Source: Acidimicrobiales bacterium
GTDB lineage: Bacteria > Actinomycetota > Acidimicrobiia > Acidimicrobiales > RAAP-2
NCBI GenBank assembly: GCA_017883125.1
Contig: JADGOD010000023.1
Span: 1 to 17,157, forward strand
Length of the DNA: 17,157 nt
Direction: 5' to 3'
The notes beneath the pieces are model-generated. The model had not been told where the DNA came from and ran no database searches. It saw only the letters and a list, made by a program, of their open reading frames with translations. This document shows, one piece after another, positions 1-6,911 of the stretch (positions are counted from its first letter, which is position 1; every line of letters starts with the position of its first letter). The position numbers and the translations under genes are program-made.

Positions 1-876
1 GTCACAAATGAAGAGCTCTCGAAGACTCTCGATACCTCTGACGAGTGGATCACCGAGCGCACCGGGATCCGGGAGCGCAGGGTGGGCGGAACGACGGCTT
101 CGCTCGCCGTCGGCGCCGGTCGCGCGGCAATGGAGCGAGCTGGTGTGACCGGAGATGAGATCGACATGCTCATCTTGGCCACCACGACACCCGACCAAGC
201 CGTTCCGAGCACCTCGGCAAACGTCCAGAACGAGCTCGGGATCGCCGGAGGAGCGCTTGACGTCAACGCCGCCTGCTCGGGCTTCGTGTACGGACTCGTC
301 GTCGCCGACGGCCTCATCAAGAGTGGCGCCAGGCGGGTCTTGGTCATCGGTGCCGAGACGCTCTCTCGGATCACCGATTGGGAAGACCGGGGGACGGCCA
401 TCCTCTTCGGTGACGGCGCCGGTGCTCTCCTCCTCGAAGCCACTGATGATGGCGGCGCATTGATGAGCTGGGACCTTGGCAGCGACGGAAGCCTCGGTCA
501 CATCCTCTACGCCGACCACGGGGGCTACTTGACCATGGACGGCCGAGAGGTCTTCCGGCGAGCCGTGCGCATCGTCGTCGAGTCCGCCAACACGGTCATC
601 AAGGACGCTGGCCTCACCACCGATCAGATCGATCTGATCGTCCCCCACCAGGCGAACCTGCGCATCATCCAGGCTGTGTGCCAGCGACTCGGGATCCCCG
701 AGGAGCAGGCGGTCATTGTCGTCGATCGCTACGGGAACACGTCATCGGCGTCGATCCCCCTGGCTCTGGTCGATGCCCTGGACAACGGACGGATCTCCCC
801 AGGTGACACGCTCCTTCTGACTGGGTTCGGGGCCGGGATGACCTGGGCCAGCGCCGTCCTGCGCTGGCCGGGATGA
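1..876 (+). CDS. fabH: 3-oxoacyl-ACP synthase III (KAS III), 5' end outside window
   Basis: This enzyme starts fatty acid synthesis by condensing an acyl-CoA primer with malonyl-ACP in the cytoplasm. The reading frame is open from base 1, where the typical N-terminal stretch LDTSDEWITERTGIRERR is already visible, so the true start lies upstream and probably 20-30 residues are missing. The full Cys-His-Asn triad of the family is present: Cys in NAACSGF (bases 274-276), His in PHQAN (646-648) and Asn in RYGNTSSAS (736-738). The C-terminal GFGAGMTWAS motif is also present. About 291 residues are visible, against roughly 320-330 for the family. The stop overlaps the next start as ATGA, so translation is probably coupled. 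Whether it serves housekeeping fatty acid synthesis or a specialised pathway cannot be told from the window. Confidence 0.95.
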   Translation, partial: VTNEELSKTLDTSDEWITERTGIRERRVGGTTASLAVGAGRAAMERAGVTGDEIDMLILATTTPDQAVPSTSANVQNELGIAGGALDVNAACSGFVYGLVVADGLIKSGARRVLVIGAETLSRITDWEDRGTAILFGDGAGALLLEATDDGGALMSWDLGSDGSLGHILYADHGGYLTMDGREVFRRAVRIVVESANTVIKDAGLTTDQIDLIVPHQANLRIIQAVCQRLGIPEEQAVIVVDRYGNTSSASIPLALVDALDNGRISPGDTLLLTGFGAGMTWASAVLRWPG

Positions 877-1760
877 GCTCGATACCGCTCGTCATCCTCG
901 CCGCCGGTCGTGCTCGGCGCTTCGGAGGCGTCAAGCCTCTCGCTCCGATCGGCCCGAATCACGAGGCAGTCATCGATCTGCTCGCCAGCGACGCCGTCTC
1001 CGCCGGGTTCAGCCCCATCGTCATCGTCGTCAACCCTGATTCCGGGCCCCAGATCAGAGAGCACGTCGCGACCGTCTGGCCGGACGACGTCGAGGTTCGC
1101 TTCGCCGTGCAGGAGCGCCCGTTCGGAACGGTCCACGCCGTCTTGGCCGCCAGGGACCAGGTCGACCCGACCCGTCCCTTTGCGGTGGCGAACGCTGATG
1201 ATCTCTACGGGGCGGCGGCACTCGGTGACGCAGCCCGCCACCTCACCGAGGAGGGCACCAACGTGCTGGTCGGCTTCCTGCTCCGCAACGCTCTGGTCGG
1301 ATCGGATCCCGTGACCCGAGGCGTCTGCGAGATCACCGACGGTCGGCTCGCCGCGATCAGCGAGCGCCGCCAGGTGGTGGCGGCGAGCGATGGATCGTTC
1401 GAGTCAGGCGACGGTCTCGAGCCCGTCGCTCTCGACCCCGACTCGGTCGTCTCGATGAACCTCTGGGGCTTCGCCCCCGAGATGTGGGCGGTCTTCTCCG
1501 CCGCCATGGAGGCGGCATCGAACGCCAGTGAGGACGCCGAGGTCCTGCTGCCTGAGATCGTGAGCCAGCTCGTCGATGGGGATCTCCCCGTCGACGTGAA
1601 GTCCCTTCGTAAGTTCACCGTCACCGTCACCACCTCCCGGTGCATCGGCATCACTCACCCGGGGGACCTCGACGTCGTCCGCGCTGAGCTCGTCCGCGAG
1701 GTCGAGCGCGGCGAGCGCCCCCAGGAGCTCTTCACGCTGAGGACGCCACGAGACCCATGA
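873..1760 (+). CDS. Nucleotidyltransferase family protein (sugar-phosphate NTP transferase fold)
   Basis: This 295-residue protein looks like a GT-A-fold nucleotidyltransferase that would activate a phosphorylated sugar or similar substrate with an NTP. The N-terminus has the nucleotide-binding signature of the family, VILAAGRARRFGGVKPLAPIGP (residues about 7-28; glycine-rich loop followed by a Lys). The sequence VANADDLYG (about residues 104-112) matches the metal-binding Asp region. A second conserved patch, VSMNLWGF, occurs near residue 190. The ATG overlaps the fabH stop (ATGA), and its own stop overlaps the following CDF gene in the same way, so the three genes are probably one operon. 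I cannot assign a substrate. It resembles the uncharacterised branch with a GVK-L-P-GP motif rather than classical GalU or RmlA. A MobA-like role is less likely because of the length. Confidence 0.8.
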   Translation: MSSIPLVILAAGRARRFGGVKPLAPIGPNHEAVIDLLASDAVSAGFSPIVIVVNPDSGPQIREHVATVWPDDVEVRFAVQERPFGTVHAVLAARDQVDPTRPFAVANADDLYGAAALGDAARHLTEEGTNVLVGFLLRNALVGSDPVTRGVCEITDGRLAAISERRQVVAASDGSFESGDGLEPVALDPDSVVSMNLWGFAPEMWAVFSAAMEAASNASEDAEVLLPEIVSQLVDGDLPVDVKSLRKFTVTVTTSRCIGITHPGDLDVVRAELVREVERGERPQELFTLRTPRDP

Positions 1761-2632
1761 CCCGGACGACCCGCCTCTGCGTGTCGCTTGGTATCAACCT
1801 CGCTCTCACCGGCGGTCTTCTCCTTGCCGGCCGTGCCGCACACTCGACAGGTCTGGTGGCGGACGCGGGACACAACCTCACCGACGCCGTGGCGATACTG
1901 GTCGCCCTCCTGGCATCGCTCCTTGCGCTCCGACCAGCCACGGAACGTCGCTCCTTCGGCTACCACCGCGCCACGATCCTGGCCGCCTTGACCAACGGCG
2001 TCGTGCTGGTGCTGGTCACGTTCTCGATCGCATGGATGGCCCTCTATCGGCTCCTCCACCCTCAGCCGGTCCACGGCGGGATCATCGTGGTCGCCGCCTC
2101 GCTCTCGATCGTGGCCAACCTCGGCGTGGTGTGGCTCCTGACCGAAGGACACGAGGACCTCAGCATGCGCAGCGTGCTCATCCACTCGCTCGGCGACGCC
2201 TTGGCCTCGGCGGTGGTGGCGATCTCGGGGATCATCGCGCTGGTGGCCAGCGGGCCGATCACCGAACGGGTGGACCCGATCGCATCGCTCATCGTCGCTG
2301 GGGTCATCGTGCTCGAAGCGTTCCGAATCACCCGATCCAGCCTCCACGTCCTCTTGGAGGGCGTGCCGAGTGACATCGAGCTCTCTGACGTCCGCGAGCG
2401 CCTGACAGCGATCACCGGCATCCGCGAGGTGCACGACCTGCACGTGTGGAGCCTCTCGTCCAGCCACCGAGCCCTGAGCGCCCACATGGTGGTCGATGGC
2501 GACCCCACGGTCTCGGCTGCGGGACACCTCCTCTCGAAGGCTCGAGCGCTCCTGGAGGATGAGTTCCGCATCGATCACGCAACGATCGAGCTCGAAGCCG
2601 CATCCTGCGCCGACGAGCACCCGCACCCCTGA
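1757..2632 (+). CDS. Cation diffusion facilitator (CDF) transporter, ZitB/CzcD-like
   Basis: This is a predicted inner-membrane proton-coupled exporter of divalent metal, most likely zinc. The 291-residue protein has the usual CDF plan: six hydrophobic segments in about residues 5-185, then a cytoplasmic C-terminal domain. The transport site is recognisable as ADAGHNLTD in TM2 (H39-x3-D43) and HSLGDALAS in TM5 (H143-x3-D147). His plus Asp at these positions is the pattern known for zinc-transporting members. The C-terminal domain contains VHDLHVWSLSS, also typical of the family, and ends in a short Cys/His tail (CADEHPHP). The start overlaps the previous stop as ATGA. A hairpin follows the stop. 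Nothing nearby shows metal regulation, and the selectivity is inferred. Confidence 0.92.
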   Translation: MTRTTRLCVSLGINLALTGGLLLAGRAAHSTGLVADAGHNLTDAVAILVALLASLLALRPATERRSFGYHRATILAALTNGVVLVLVTFSIAWMALYRLLHPQPVHGGIIVVAASLSIVANLGVVWLLTEGHEDLSMRSVLIHSLGDALASAVVAISGIIALVASGPITERVDPIASLIVAGVIVLEAFRITRSSLHVLLEGVPSDIELSDVRERLTAITGIREVHDLHVWSLSSSHRALSAHMVVDGDPTVSAAGHLLSKARALLEDEFRIDHATIELEAASCADEHPHP

Positions 2633-2655
2633 GATCGCGGGAGGGACGCGACGAA

Positions 2656-2699
2656 GCCCCGAGTGACTGGTCGGCCGGAGCCTTCCCGCCTCTCGGGGC
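2656..2699 (+). terminator. Hairpin downstream of the fabH-CDF operon
   Basis: GCCCCGAG at 2656-2663 pairs perfectly with CTCGGGGC at 2692-2699 across a 28-base loop, beginning 24 bases after the CDF stop. No run of T follows, so this would be an atypical, possibly Rho-assisted, terminator. Confidence 0.35.
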
Positions 2700-2833
2700 A
2701 ACGTCTGGATGGTCCTCACCGCGCTCTAGATCGTGTCGGACAACCCAGGCCTGGCGCACCCGAACCGGTCCCCGAAAGCACCGTCCCGAATGGTCGTTCC
2801 ACCCACCTCGCCCGTGCCATGCCTCTCGACGCC

Positions 2834-2951
2834 CTCCCCTCTCGGGGAGAACCCCTGCCCTTCCTCCTGCCCCCGAAGGAGCCCCTTGGACGAGCCGTCC
2901 GCTGGCGACCCGAGGGTCCCCAACCAACGTTCAGCGAGTTCCACGAACTCG
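2834..2951. other. Cluster of short hairpins in a gene-poor gap; possible structured RNA or regulatory region
   Basis: The 538 bases from 2633 to 3170 hold no gene I can support. Short open frames there have no family resemblance, no ribosome binding site and a skewed Pro/Arg/Ser composition. Within 118 bases there are five inverted repeats: CTCCCC/GGGGAG (2834-2849, loop TCTC), CCTTC/GAAGG (2859-2879), GGAC/GTCC (2888-2900), GACC/GGTC (2907-2918) and the 7-bp perfect repeat CGAGTTC-CAC-GAACTCG (2935-2951). This could be a small RNA, a leader or an operator region. I could not match it to RNase P RNA, tmRNA, SRP RNA or a known riboswitch. Confidence 0.3.
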
Positions 2952-3138
2952 GATCACTTCTCAGTGTGCGCCTCCGCCGCCGAGGGGTCAACGAAGAAGC
3001 GCGAAATCCTCTCGTTTCCCACCAGATTTGCCAAGTACTCCACAAGAACACGACGTGATCCCCCGTCAGTCCACAGCTCGCTCGGCCCTTTCCCACAGGA
3101 AGCGGAAATCCAGCAGCACCCGAAGACCCCTGGGCTTC

Positions 3139-3151
3139 TAGCATCCTGATG
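3139..3151 (+). promoter_or_regulatory. Candidate leaderless -10 box (TAGCAT) before the VTT-like gene
   Basis: TAGCAT at 3139-3144 fits the actinobacterial TANNNT -10 pattern. Six bases later is GTG at 3151, where transcription would start. That GTG opens only a 12-codon frame (stop at 3187-3189), not the main frame. No convincing -35 box is present. Confidence 0.3.
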
Positions 3152-3170
3152 TGATCACCGATCTCCTCCA

Positions 3171-3788
3171 GTGCCTGGGCCGACGGTGATCGGCCACTGC
3201 CTCGCCGCCTTCGGGATCATCCTCGGCGTGAACCTCATGCCAGCGTTCGGGCCACCGACCTGGTCCCTCCTGGTCTTCTTCCGACTCAACTGGCACTTGA
3301 ACCCGGTCGCCCTCGTGCTCATCGGCGTGACCGCCGCCACGATGGGACGGGTGGTCCTCGCACTCGCAGCGCGACGCCTCCGGGACCACTTCCCCCCCAA
3401 AGCCCTCGCTCGCCTCGGAACGGCGCAGGAGGCACTGGAATCGCACCGCTTCGGGACCATGGCGGTCTTCGTGCTCTTCGTCATCTCACCGCTCCCCTCC
3501 GCACAGCTGTTCCTCGCTGCAGGCCTGCTCGAACTCCCCCTGGTCCCGATCACCATCGGATTCGTCATCGGCCGGATGTTCAGCTACTCGCTCTACGTCA
3601 CCCTCGCCACGCTGGCCGACAAGAGCCTCGGCTCGGCTCTCGGGAACATGATCGGGTCGCCCTGGGCGATCCTCGTTGAGGTCGTCCTCCTCGCGGCACT
3701 GGCCGCGCTCCCGCTCGTCGACTGGTCCAGGTTCATCCGTCACAAGAGTGGACCCGATGCCGTCGAGTCGGACCCTGGAGCCGATTGA
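3171..3788 (+). CDS. Integral membrane protein, VTT/DedA-like
   Basis: This 205-residue protein has about five hydrophobic segments (roughly residues 8-36, 44-67, 96-119, 124-146 and 165-183). The order of motifs resembles the VTT (DedA/SNARE-associated) superfamily. A re-entrant-like NLMPAFGPPTW comes early, VISPLPSAQLFLAAGLL sits near residues 104-120 (the family usually has a proline-rich P-P motif followed by AG-L), and a Gly-Arg helix (FVIGRMFSYS) follows. Such proteins are thought to act as lipid or small-solute transporters in the inner membrane. The function here is unknown. The GTG at 3171 is the first possible start in frame and lacks a Shine-Dalgarno sequence. A leaderless-type promoter points instead to GTG 3151 in another frame, so the N-terminus is uncertain. 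It stands alone on the plus strand. Confidence 0.65.
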   Translation: MPGPTVIGHCLAAFGIILGVNLMPAFGPPTWSLLVFFRLNWHLNPVALVLIGVTAATMGRVVLALAARRLRDHFPPKALARLGTAQEALESHRFGTMAVFVLFVISPLPSAQLFLAAGLLELPLVPITIGFVIGRMFSYSLYVTLATLADKSLGSALGNMIGSPWAILVEVVLLAALAALPLVDWSRFIRHKSGPDAVESDPGAD

Positions 3789-3825
3789 GTCGACAGGCGT
3801 GGCCAGGACCTGCTCTGAGGTGCGG

Positions 3826-3855
3826 TGGACACCGAAGGGCGTCGGCCGTTAGGTT
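3826..3855 (+). promoter_or_regulatory. Candidate promoter of the CoA-transferase gene
   Basis: TGGACA (3826-3831, five of six matches to TTGACA) lies 18 bases before TAGGTT (3850-3855, TANNNT type). This would give a leader of about 55 bases ending in the GGAGGGG ribosome binding site at 3909-3915, just before ATG 3919. The rest of the 130-base gap shows nothing else. Confidence 0.45.
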
Positions 3856-3918
3856 CCTCACGACGCCGCGACCAGAGCGTCGGCCCAAGCTCGTCAAGAA
3901 GGACAATCGGAGGGGACC

Positions 3919-5151
3919 ATGACGTACCAGCCAATGCGTGGGGTGAAGATCCTCGAAGTCGCCCAGTTCACGTTCACCCCGAGCGCCGGGGCGGTCCTCG
4001 CCGACTGGGGCGCCGACGTCATCAAGGTCGAGCACGCGGTGACCGGAGATGCCCAACGGGGCCTCAAGCTCGGCACCGGTGGTGCCGCGATCGGATCGTT
4101 CCAGCCTCTGATGGAGCATCCCAACCGAGGCAAGCGGAGCATCGGGCTCGCACTCGAGAAGCCCGAAGCTCTCGAGGTGCTCTACGACCTCGTCCGCCAG
4201 AGCGACGTCATGCTGGTGAACTTCCTCCCCAGCTCTCGCCAGAAGCTCAAGATCGACGTCGAGCACGTCCGGGCCGTGAACCCCGACATCATCTACGCCC
4301 GAGGGACGGCCTTCGGAAACCAGGGCGCCGAGCGCGAGAATGGCGGCTACGACATGAGCGCCTTCTGGTCGCGCGGCGGAAGCGCCTGGGGTGCCACGCC
4401 GCCGGACTCGCCGAAGGTGATCGCGATGCCCGCAGGCGCCTACGGCGACTCGATGGGCGGGATGACGATCGCCGGTGGGATCGCTGCAGCGCTGTTCGCC
4501 CGCGAGCGGACCGGGGAGACCTCCGAGCTCGACGTCTCGCTGCTGTCGCTCGGCACCTGGGCGATGTCCCTCGCTGTCGGAAATGCCCTTCTCATGGGTG
4601 AGGTCACGCTTCCGGCATCCTTGACCGACGTGTCGGCAACCTTCAACCCGCTGGTCGGGACGTTTCGCACCAGCGACGGCCGCTGGATCAATTTCACCAT
4701 GCTCCAGGCCGGCCGCTATTGGGCAGACGTCTGCGAGCACCTCGACCGACCTGACCTGATCACCGACGAGAGGTTCGCCACCGTCGAAGCGCTCATGACC
4801 CCGGAGAACACCGCTGCTGCCGCAGCGATCATCGTCGAGATCATCGCGTCCAAGCCGTTCGATGAGTGGGTCGAGAGGTTCCGCACCCTTGAGGGCCAGT
4901 GGGCTCCCATCCAGAACCCCCTGGAGCTCGCCGCCGACCCCCAGGTCCGGGCGAACGGCTACATCCGGCCGGTGATCGACGAAGACGGGATCACGAGGGA
5001 GCTGGTGGCCAGCCCTGTGCAGTTCGACAACACGCCGCCTGATCTCACCCGAGCACCGCAGTTCGCCGAGCACACCGACGAGATCCTCACCGAGCTGGGC
5101 CTCTCCATGGACCAGATCCTCGAGTTGAAGATCTCAGGCGGCGTCACCTGA
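3919..5151 (+). CDS. CaiB/BaiF family CoA-transferase (family III)
   Basis: Family III CoA-transferases move CoA between carboxylic acids in the cytoplasm and often activate substrates for degradation. The 410-residue length is normal. The N-terminal motif GVKILEVAQFTFTPSAGAVL and then LADWGADVIKVEHA are the classic start of this family. The catalytic Asp expected in the family is seen as GDS (D177) in the sequence PAGAYGDSMGG. The region GGYDMSAFWSRGG (about 142-154) carries Tyr where alpha-methylacyl-CoA racemases have the His of their His/Asp pair, so a transferase is more likely than a racemase. A strong Shine-Dalgarno GGAGG precedes ATG 3919. The gene converges with the acyl-CoA dehydrogenase across a shared hairpin. 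The substrate is unknown. The acyl-CoA dehydrogenase and P450 nearby suggest acyl-CoA or steroid/terpenoid-type catabolism. Confidence 0.9.
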   Translation: MTYQPMRGVKILEVAQFTFTPSAGAVLADWGADVIKVEHAVTGDAQRGLKLGTGGAAIGSFQPLMEHPNRGKRSIGLALEKPEALEVLYDLVRQSDVMLVNFLPSSRQKLKIDVEHVRAVNPDIIYARGTAFGNQGAERENGGYDMSAFWSRGGSAWGATPPDSPKVIAMPAGAYGDSMGGMTIAGGIAAALFARERTGETSELDVSLLSLGTWAMSLAVGNALLMGEVTLPASLTDVSATFNPLVGTFRTSDGRWINFTMLQAGRYWADVCEHLDRPDLITDERFATVEALMTPENTAAAAAIIVEIIASKPFDEWVERFRTLEGQWAPIQNPLELAADPQVRANGYIRPVIDEDGITRELVASPVQFDNTPPDLTRAPQFAEHTDEILTELGLSMDQILELKISGGVT

Positions 5152-5152
5152 C

Positions 5153-5189
5153 GGCCCCTGAGATCGCCGCCTGATCGCCTCAGAGGGCC
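5153..5189. terminator. Bidirectional hairpin between convergent genes
   Basis: GGCCCCTGAG (5153-5162) pairs with CTCAGAGGGCC (5179-5189), with one bulged T and a 16-base loop. It starts two bases after the CoA-transferase stop and lies 48 bases beyond the acyl-CoA dehydrogenase stop on the other strand. It can serve both genes. No T-run follows. Confidence 0.5.
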
Positions 5190-5202
5190 CCATGGGGTGA
5201 AG
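5172..5202. repeat. Direct repeat, copy A
   Basis: Bases 5172-5191 match 6858-6877 at 19 of 20 positions, and 5191-5202 (CATGGGGTGAAG) matches 6900-6911 exactly. In copy A the two blocks are contiguous. In copy B they are separated by 22 bases. The two copies flank the acyl-CoA dehydrogenase gene. Confidence 0.6.
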
Positions 5203-5236
5203 GCGGCTCTCGGGGTCACCGGATCGGTGCTTCCCG

Positions 5237-6408
5237 CTAGCCGGGCTCTTTCGGAAGACCGAGGACCCGCTCGGAGACGATGTTCTTCTGGATCTCGGTT
5301 GCGCCCGCGTAGATCGTCTCGGCCCTCGAGAGGAGGAAGCCGTGCTCGAGGTGGCGCGCGGGCTCGGTCTCGGCGAGCAGCGTGGACTTGGCCCCGTAGA
5401 CGGAGGTGTAGAGCTCGCCGAACTCCTGGTGCCACGTCGTCCACTGCAGCTTGCCGACCGAGGCCTCAGGGCCGGGCTGGCCATTCTTCAGGATGCCGGT
5501 GATCGTCCGATAGCCCGAGAAGCGCATGAGCTCGAGGCCGATGAACGACGCGGCCAGCTGCTGGCGGATCAGCGGGTCGTCGATCGCCCCGTTGGCCCTC
5601 GCAGCCTCCACCAGGCTGGTGAAGTCGTTGGCGAAGCGGGCTTGCTGGGCGAGGAAGGCAGTGCCACGCTCGAAGCTGAGAGTGGCCATCGATGCCTTCC
5701 ACCCATCACCCGGTCCGCCTACGATCAGGTCGGCGGGGGTGACGGCACCGTCGAAGAAGACTTCACAGAAGTGCGTGCCGCCAGTCATCTCCTTGATCAC
5801 CCTTCTCTCGATGCCCGGCTGGTCGAGGTCGACGAGCAACATCGAGATCCCCTTGTGCTTTGGCGCATCAGGATCGGTCCGCACCAGCATGAAGATCCAG
5901 TCCGACAGGTGTGCCTGTGAGGTCCAGATCTTCTGGCCGTCGATCCTCCACTGATCGCCGTCGAGCACGGCTTTGGTCTTCAGGCTGGCGAGGTCGGAGC
6001 CGGCGTCGGGCTCGGAGAAGCCCTGGCACCAGAACTCCTCGCCGTTCAAGATCTTCGGCAGGAAGCGCGCCTGCTGCGCCTGGGAGCCCATCGCCATGAG
6101 GGTGGGACCGAGGAGTCCCTCGCTGAAGAAGCTCGGACGGGTCGGCCCCCCGGCACGCGCGTACTCCTGGGCGAAGATAGCTCTTCCATGATCGTCGCCT
6201 CGCGGCCGCCGAACGCCTTCGGCCATGAGAGCCCCGTCCAACGCCCTCGCCCGAGCTCCTGCTCCCAGCGGGCCCTGATCGGCCAGTCCTCCACGCCGAA
6301 CGCGGTGCCCGGACCGAGCTCGGCGAACTCGCCCACGAGATGCGTCTCGAGCCATGAGCGCACCTCGGCGCGAAACGCCTCATCCTGCGTCGAGTACGAG
6401 AAATCCAT
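5237..6408 (-). pseudogene. Acyl-CoA dehydrogenase (FadE-like), interrupted by a one-base frameshift
   Basis: Acyl-CoA dehydrogenases are FAD enzymes that introduce the alpha-beta double bond in beta-oxidation. The gene starts at ATG 6408, preceded by an excellent Shine-Dalgarno (TAGGAGGAAG). It reads MDFSYSTQDEAFRAEVRSWL to codon 77 (about base 6180), where the frame loses one base. The next frame continues at 6178 with IFAQEYARAGGPTRPSFFSEG to the TAG at 5237-5239. Together the parts give about 390 residues, the normal family length. Visible signatures are FSEPDAGSDL, DGQKIWTSQAHLSDW, LSFERG and the C-terminal YAGATEIQKNIVSERVLGLP. The MCAD-type catalytic Glu position (YEG) is Ala here (YAG), as in other actinobacterial FadE groups whose base lies elsewhere. 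The break is either a true mutation or a sequence error. The intact flanks and lack of further decay make a recent event or an error more likely. Confidence 0.85.
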
Positions 6409-6419
6409 GGAACTTCCTC

Positions 6420-6512
6420 CTAGACACCCTCGATGGTGGTGGCGGTGCCCATGCCGCTTCCCTGATGCTCCGTGGAGTGCCGGTCGAGCTCGACCACGAT
6501 CTTCTCGGTCAT
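6420..6512 (-). CDS. Possible small ORF (30 aa) just upstream of the acyl-CoA dehydrogenase
   Basis: A 30-codon frame from ATG 6512 to TAG 6420-6422 begins MTEKIVVELDRHSTEH and ends in ATTIEGV. Its codons end mostly in G or C like the real genes around it. Its stop overlaps the Shine-Dalgarno of the acyl-CoA dehydrogenase, an arrangement that would allow translational coupling. No clear ribosome binding site precedes it and I recognise no family. It could be a leader peptide, the remnant of a larger gene, or chance. Confidence 0.3.
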   Translation of the reverse strand: MTEKIVVELDRHSTEHQGSGMGTATTIEGV

Positions 6513-6559
6513 CGCCGTGCCCTCGATCCTCGTTCAGCACCCCTGGCTCTGGCTCCGTC

Positions 6560-6588
6560 ACGGTAGCCAGCAACCTCTTCTCGGACAA
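6560..6588 (-). promoter_or_regulatory. Candidate promoter of the small ORF and acyl-CoA dehydrogenase
   Basis: On the minus strand TTGTCC (6588-6583) is followed after exactly 17 bases by TACCGT (6565-6560), a TANNNT-type -10. Just upstream lies a perfect 5-bp inverted repeat, GTCCC-GAGAG-GGGAC (6603-6617), a possible operator. Apart from these sites and the small ORF, the 490-base gap 6409-6898 holds only the repeat and hairpin at 6858-6911. I see no further gene. Confidence 0.35.
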
Positions 6589-6857
6589 GTTGGGGCGCGA
6601 TTGTCCCGAGAGGGGACTTCGCACTGGCTCCAAGGATCTCACCCTGCCTCTCACTGGTGACGGCAGTGCTCCGATCGACGCTCTCCTGGCGGGGCGTCAC
6701 CGATCTCTGAGCGCTGCCTCGTCGCTTTGGGACGGTCGAACGCAGTTGAGTGCGGCGAACTCGACTGGCTCAGCGGGCCACCAGGGTACCTGGCGACCGA
6801 TCGGCTCAGTCACTCCACAGGGATCGGACGAAGAAGTGGAGGCAGGACCACCAATCG

Positions 6858-6911
6858 TGATCGCCCCAGAGGGCCCCGTGTGGGCCTCTGGGGACCCCTC
6901 ATGGGGTGAAG
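6858..6911. repeat. Direct repeat, copy B (overlaps the P450 3' end)
   Basis: This is the second copy of the repeat at 5172-5202. The outer blocks match (19 of 20 bases at 6858-6877 and 12 of 12 at 6900-6911), but 22 extra bases lie between them, and these help form the long hairpin at 6864-6893. The last block includes the final codons of the P450 gene, whose stop is at 6899-6901. Confidence 0.6.
6864..6893 (-). terminator. Strong hairpin after the P450 gene
   Basis: CCCCAGAGGGCCC (6864-6876) pairs with GGGCCTCTGGGG (6882-6893) with one bulged G and a loop of about five bases. It begins six bases after the P450 stop on the minus strand. It has no T-run, so it is a GC-rich hairpin terminator of the kind common in high-GC genomes. 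Confidence 0.55.

Noticed and set aside
1655..2719. A 354-codon open frame on the minus strand
   Set aside because: It is opposite the CDF transporter, which has the correct metal-site motifs and membrane helices. The antisense product is His/Asp/Arg-rich noise.
2840..2890. FMN-riboswitch-like sequence CTTCGGGGGCAGG on the minus strand
   Set aside because: Only the first few bases resemble the element. The later conserved blocks are missing and no riboflavin gene follows.
3036..3097. Three DnaA-box-like 9-mers (3036-3044, 3067-3075, 3089-3097), suggesting an origin
   Set aside because: Each matches TTGTCCACA at only seven of nine positions, there is no AT-rich region, and no dnaA, dnaN or other origin genes are near.
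2663..3149. Open frames of 130-140 codons on both strands in the gap after the CDF gene
   Set aside because: None has a ribosome binding site or family resemblance. Composition is Pro/Arg/Ser-rich, and they contradict each other on opposite strands.
3733..5073. A 446-codon open frame on the minus strand
   Set aside because: It is antisense to the CoA-transferase, which has full family motifs and a good ribosome binding site. The antisense translation is rich in Arg, Gly, Asp and His with no domain.
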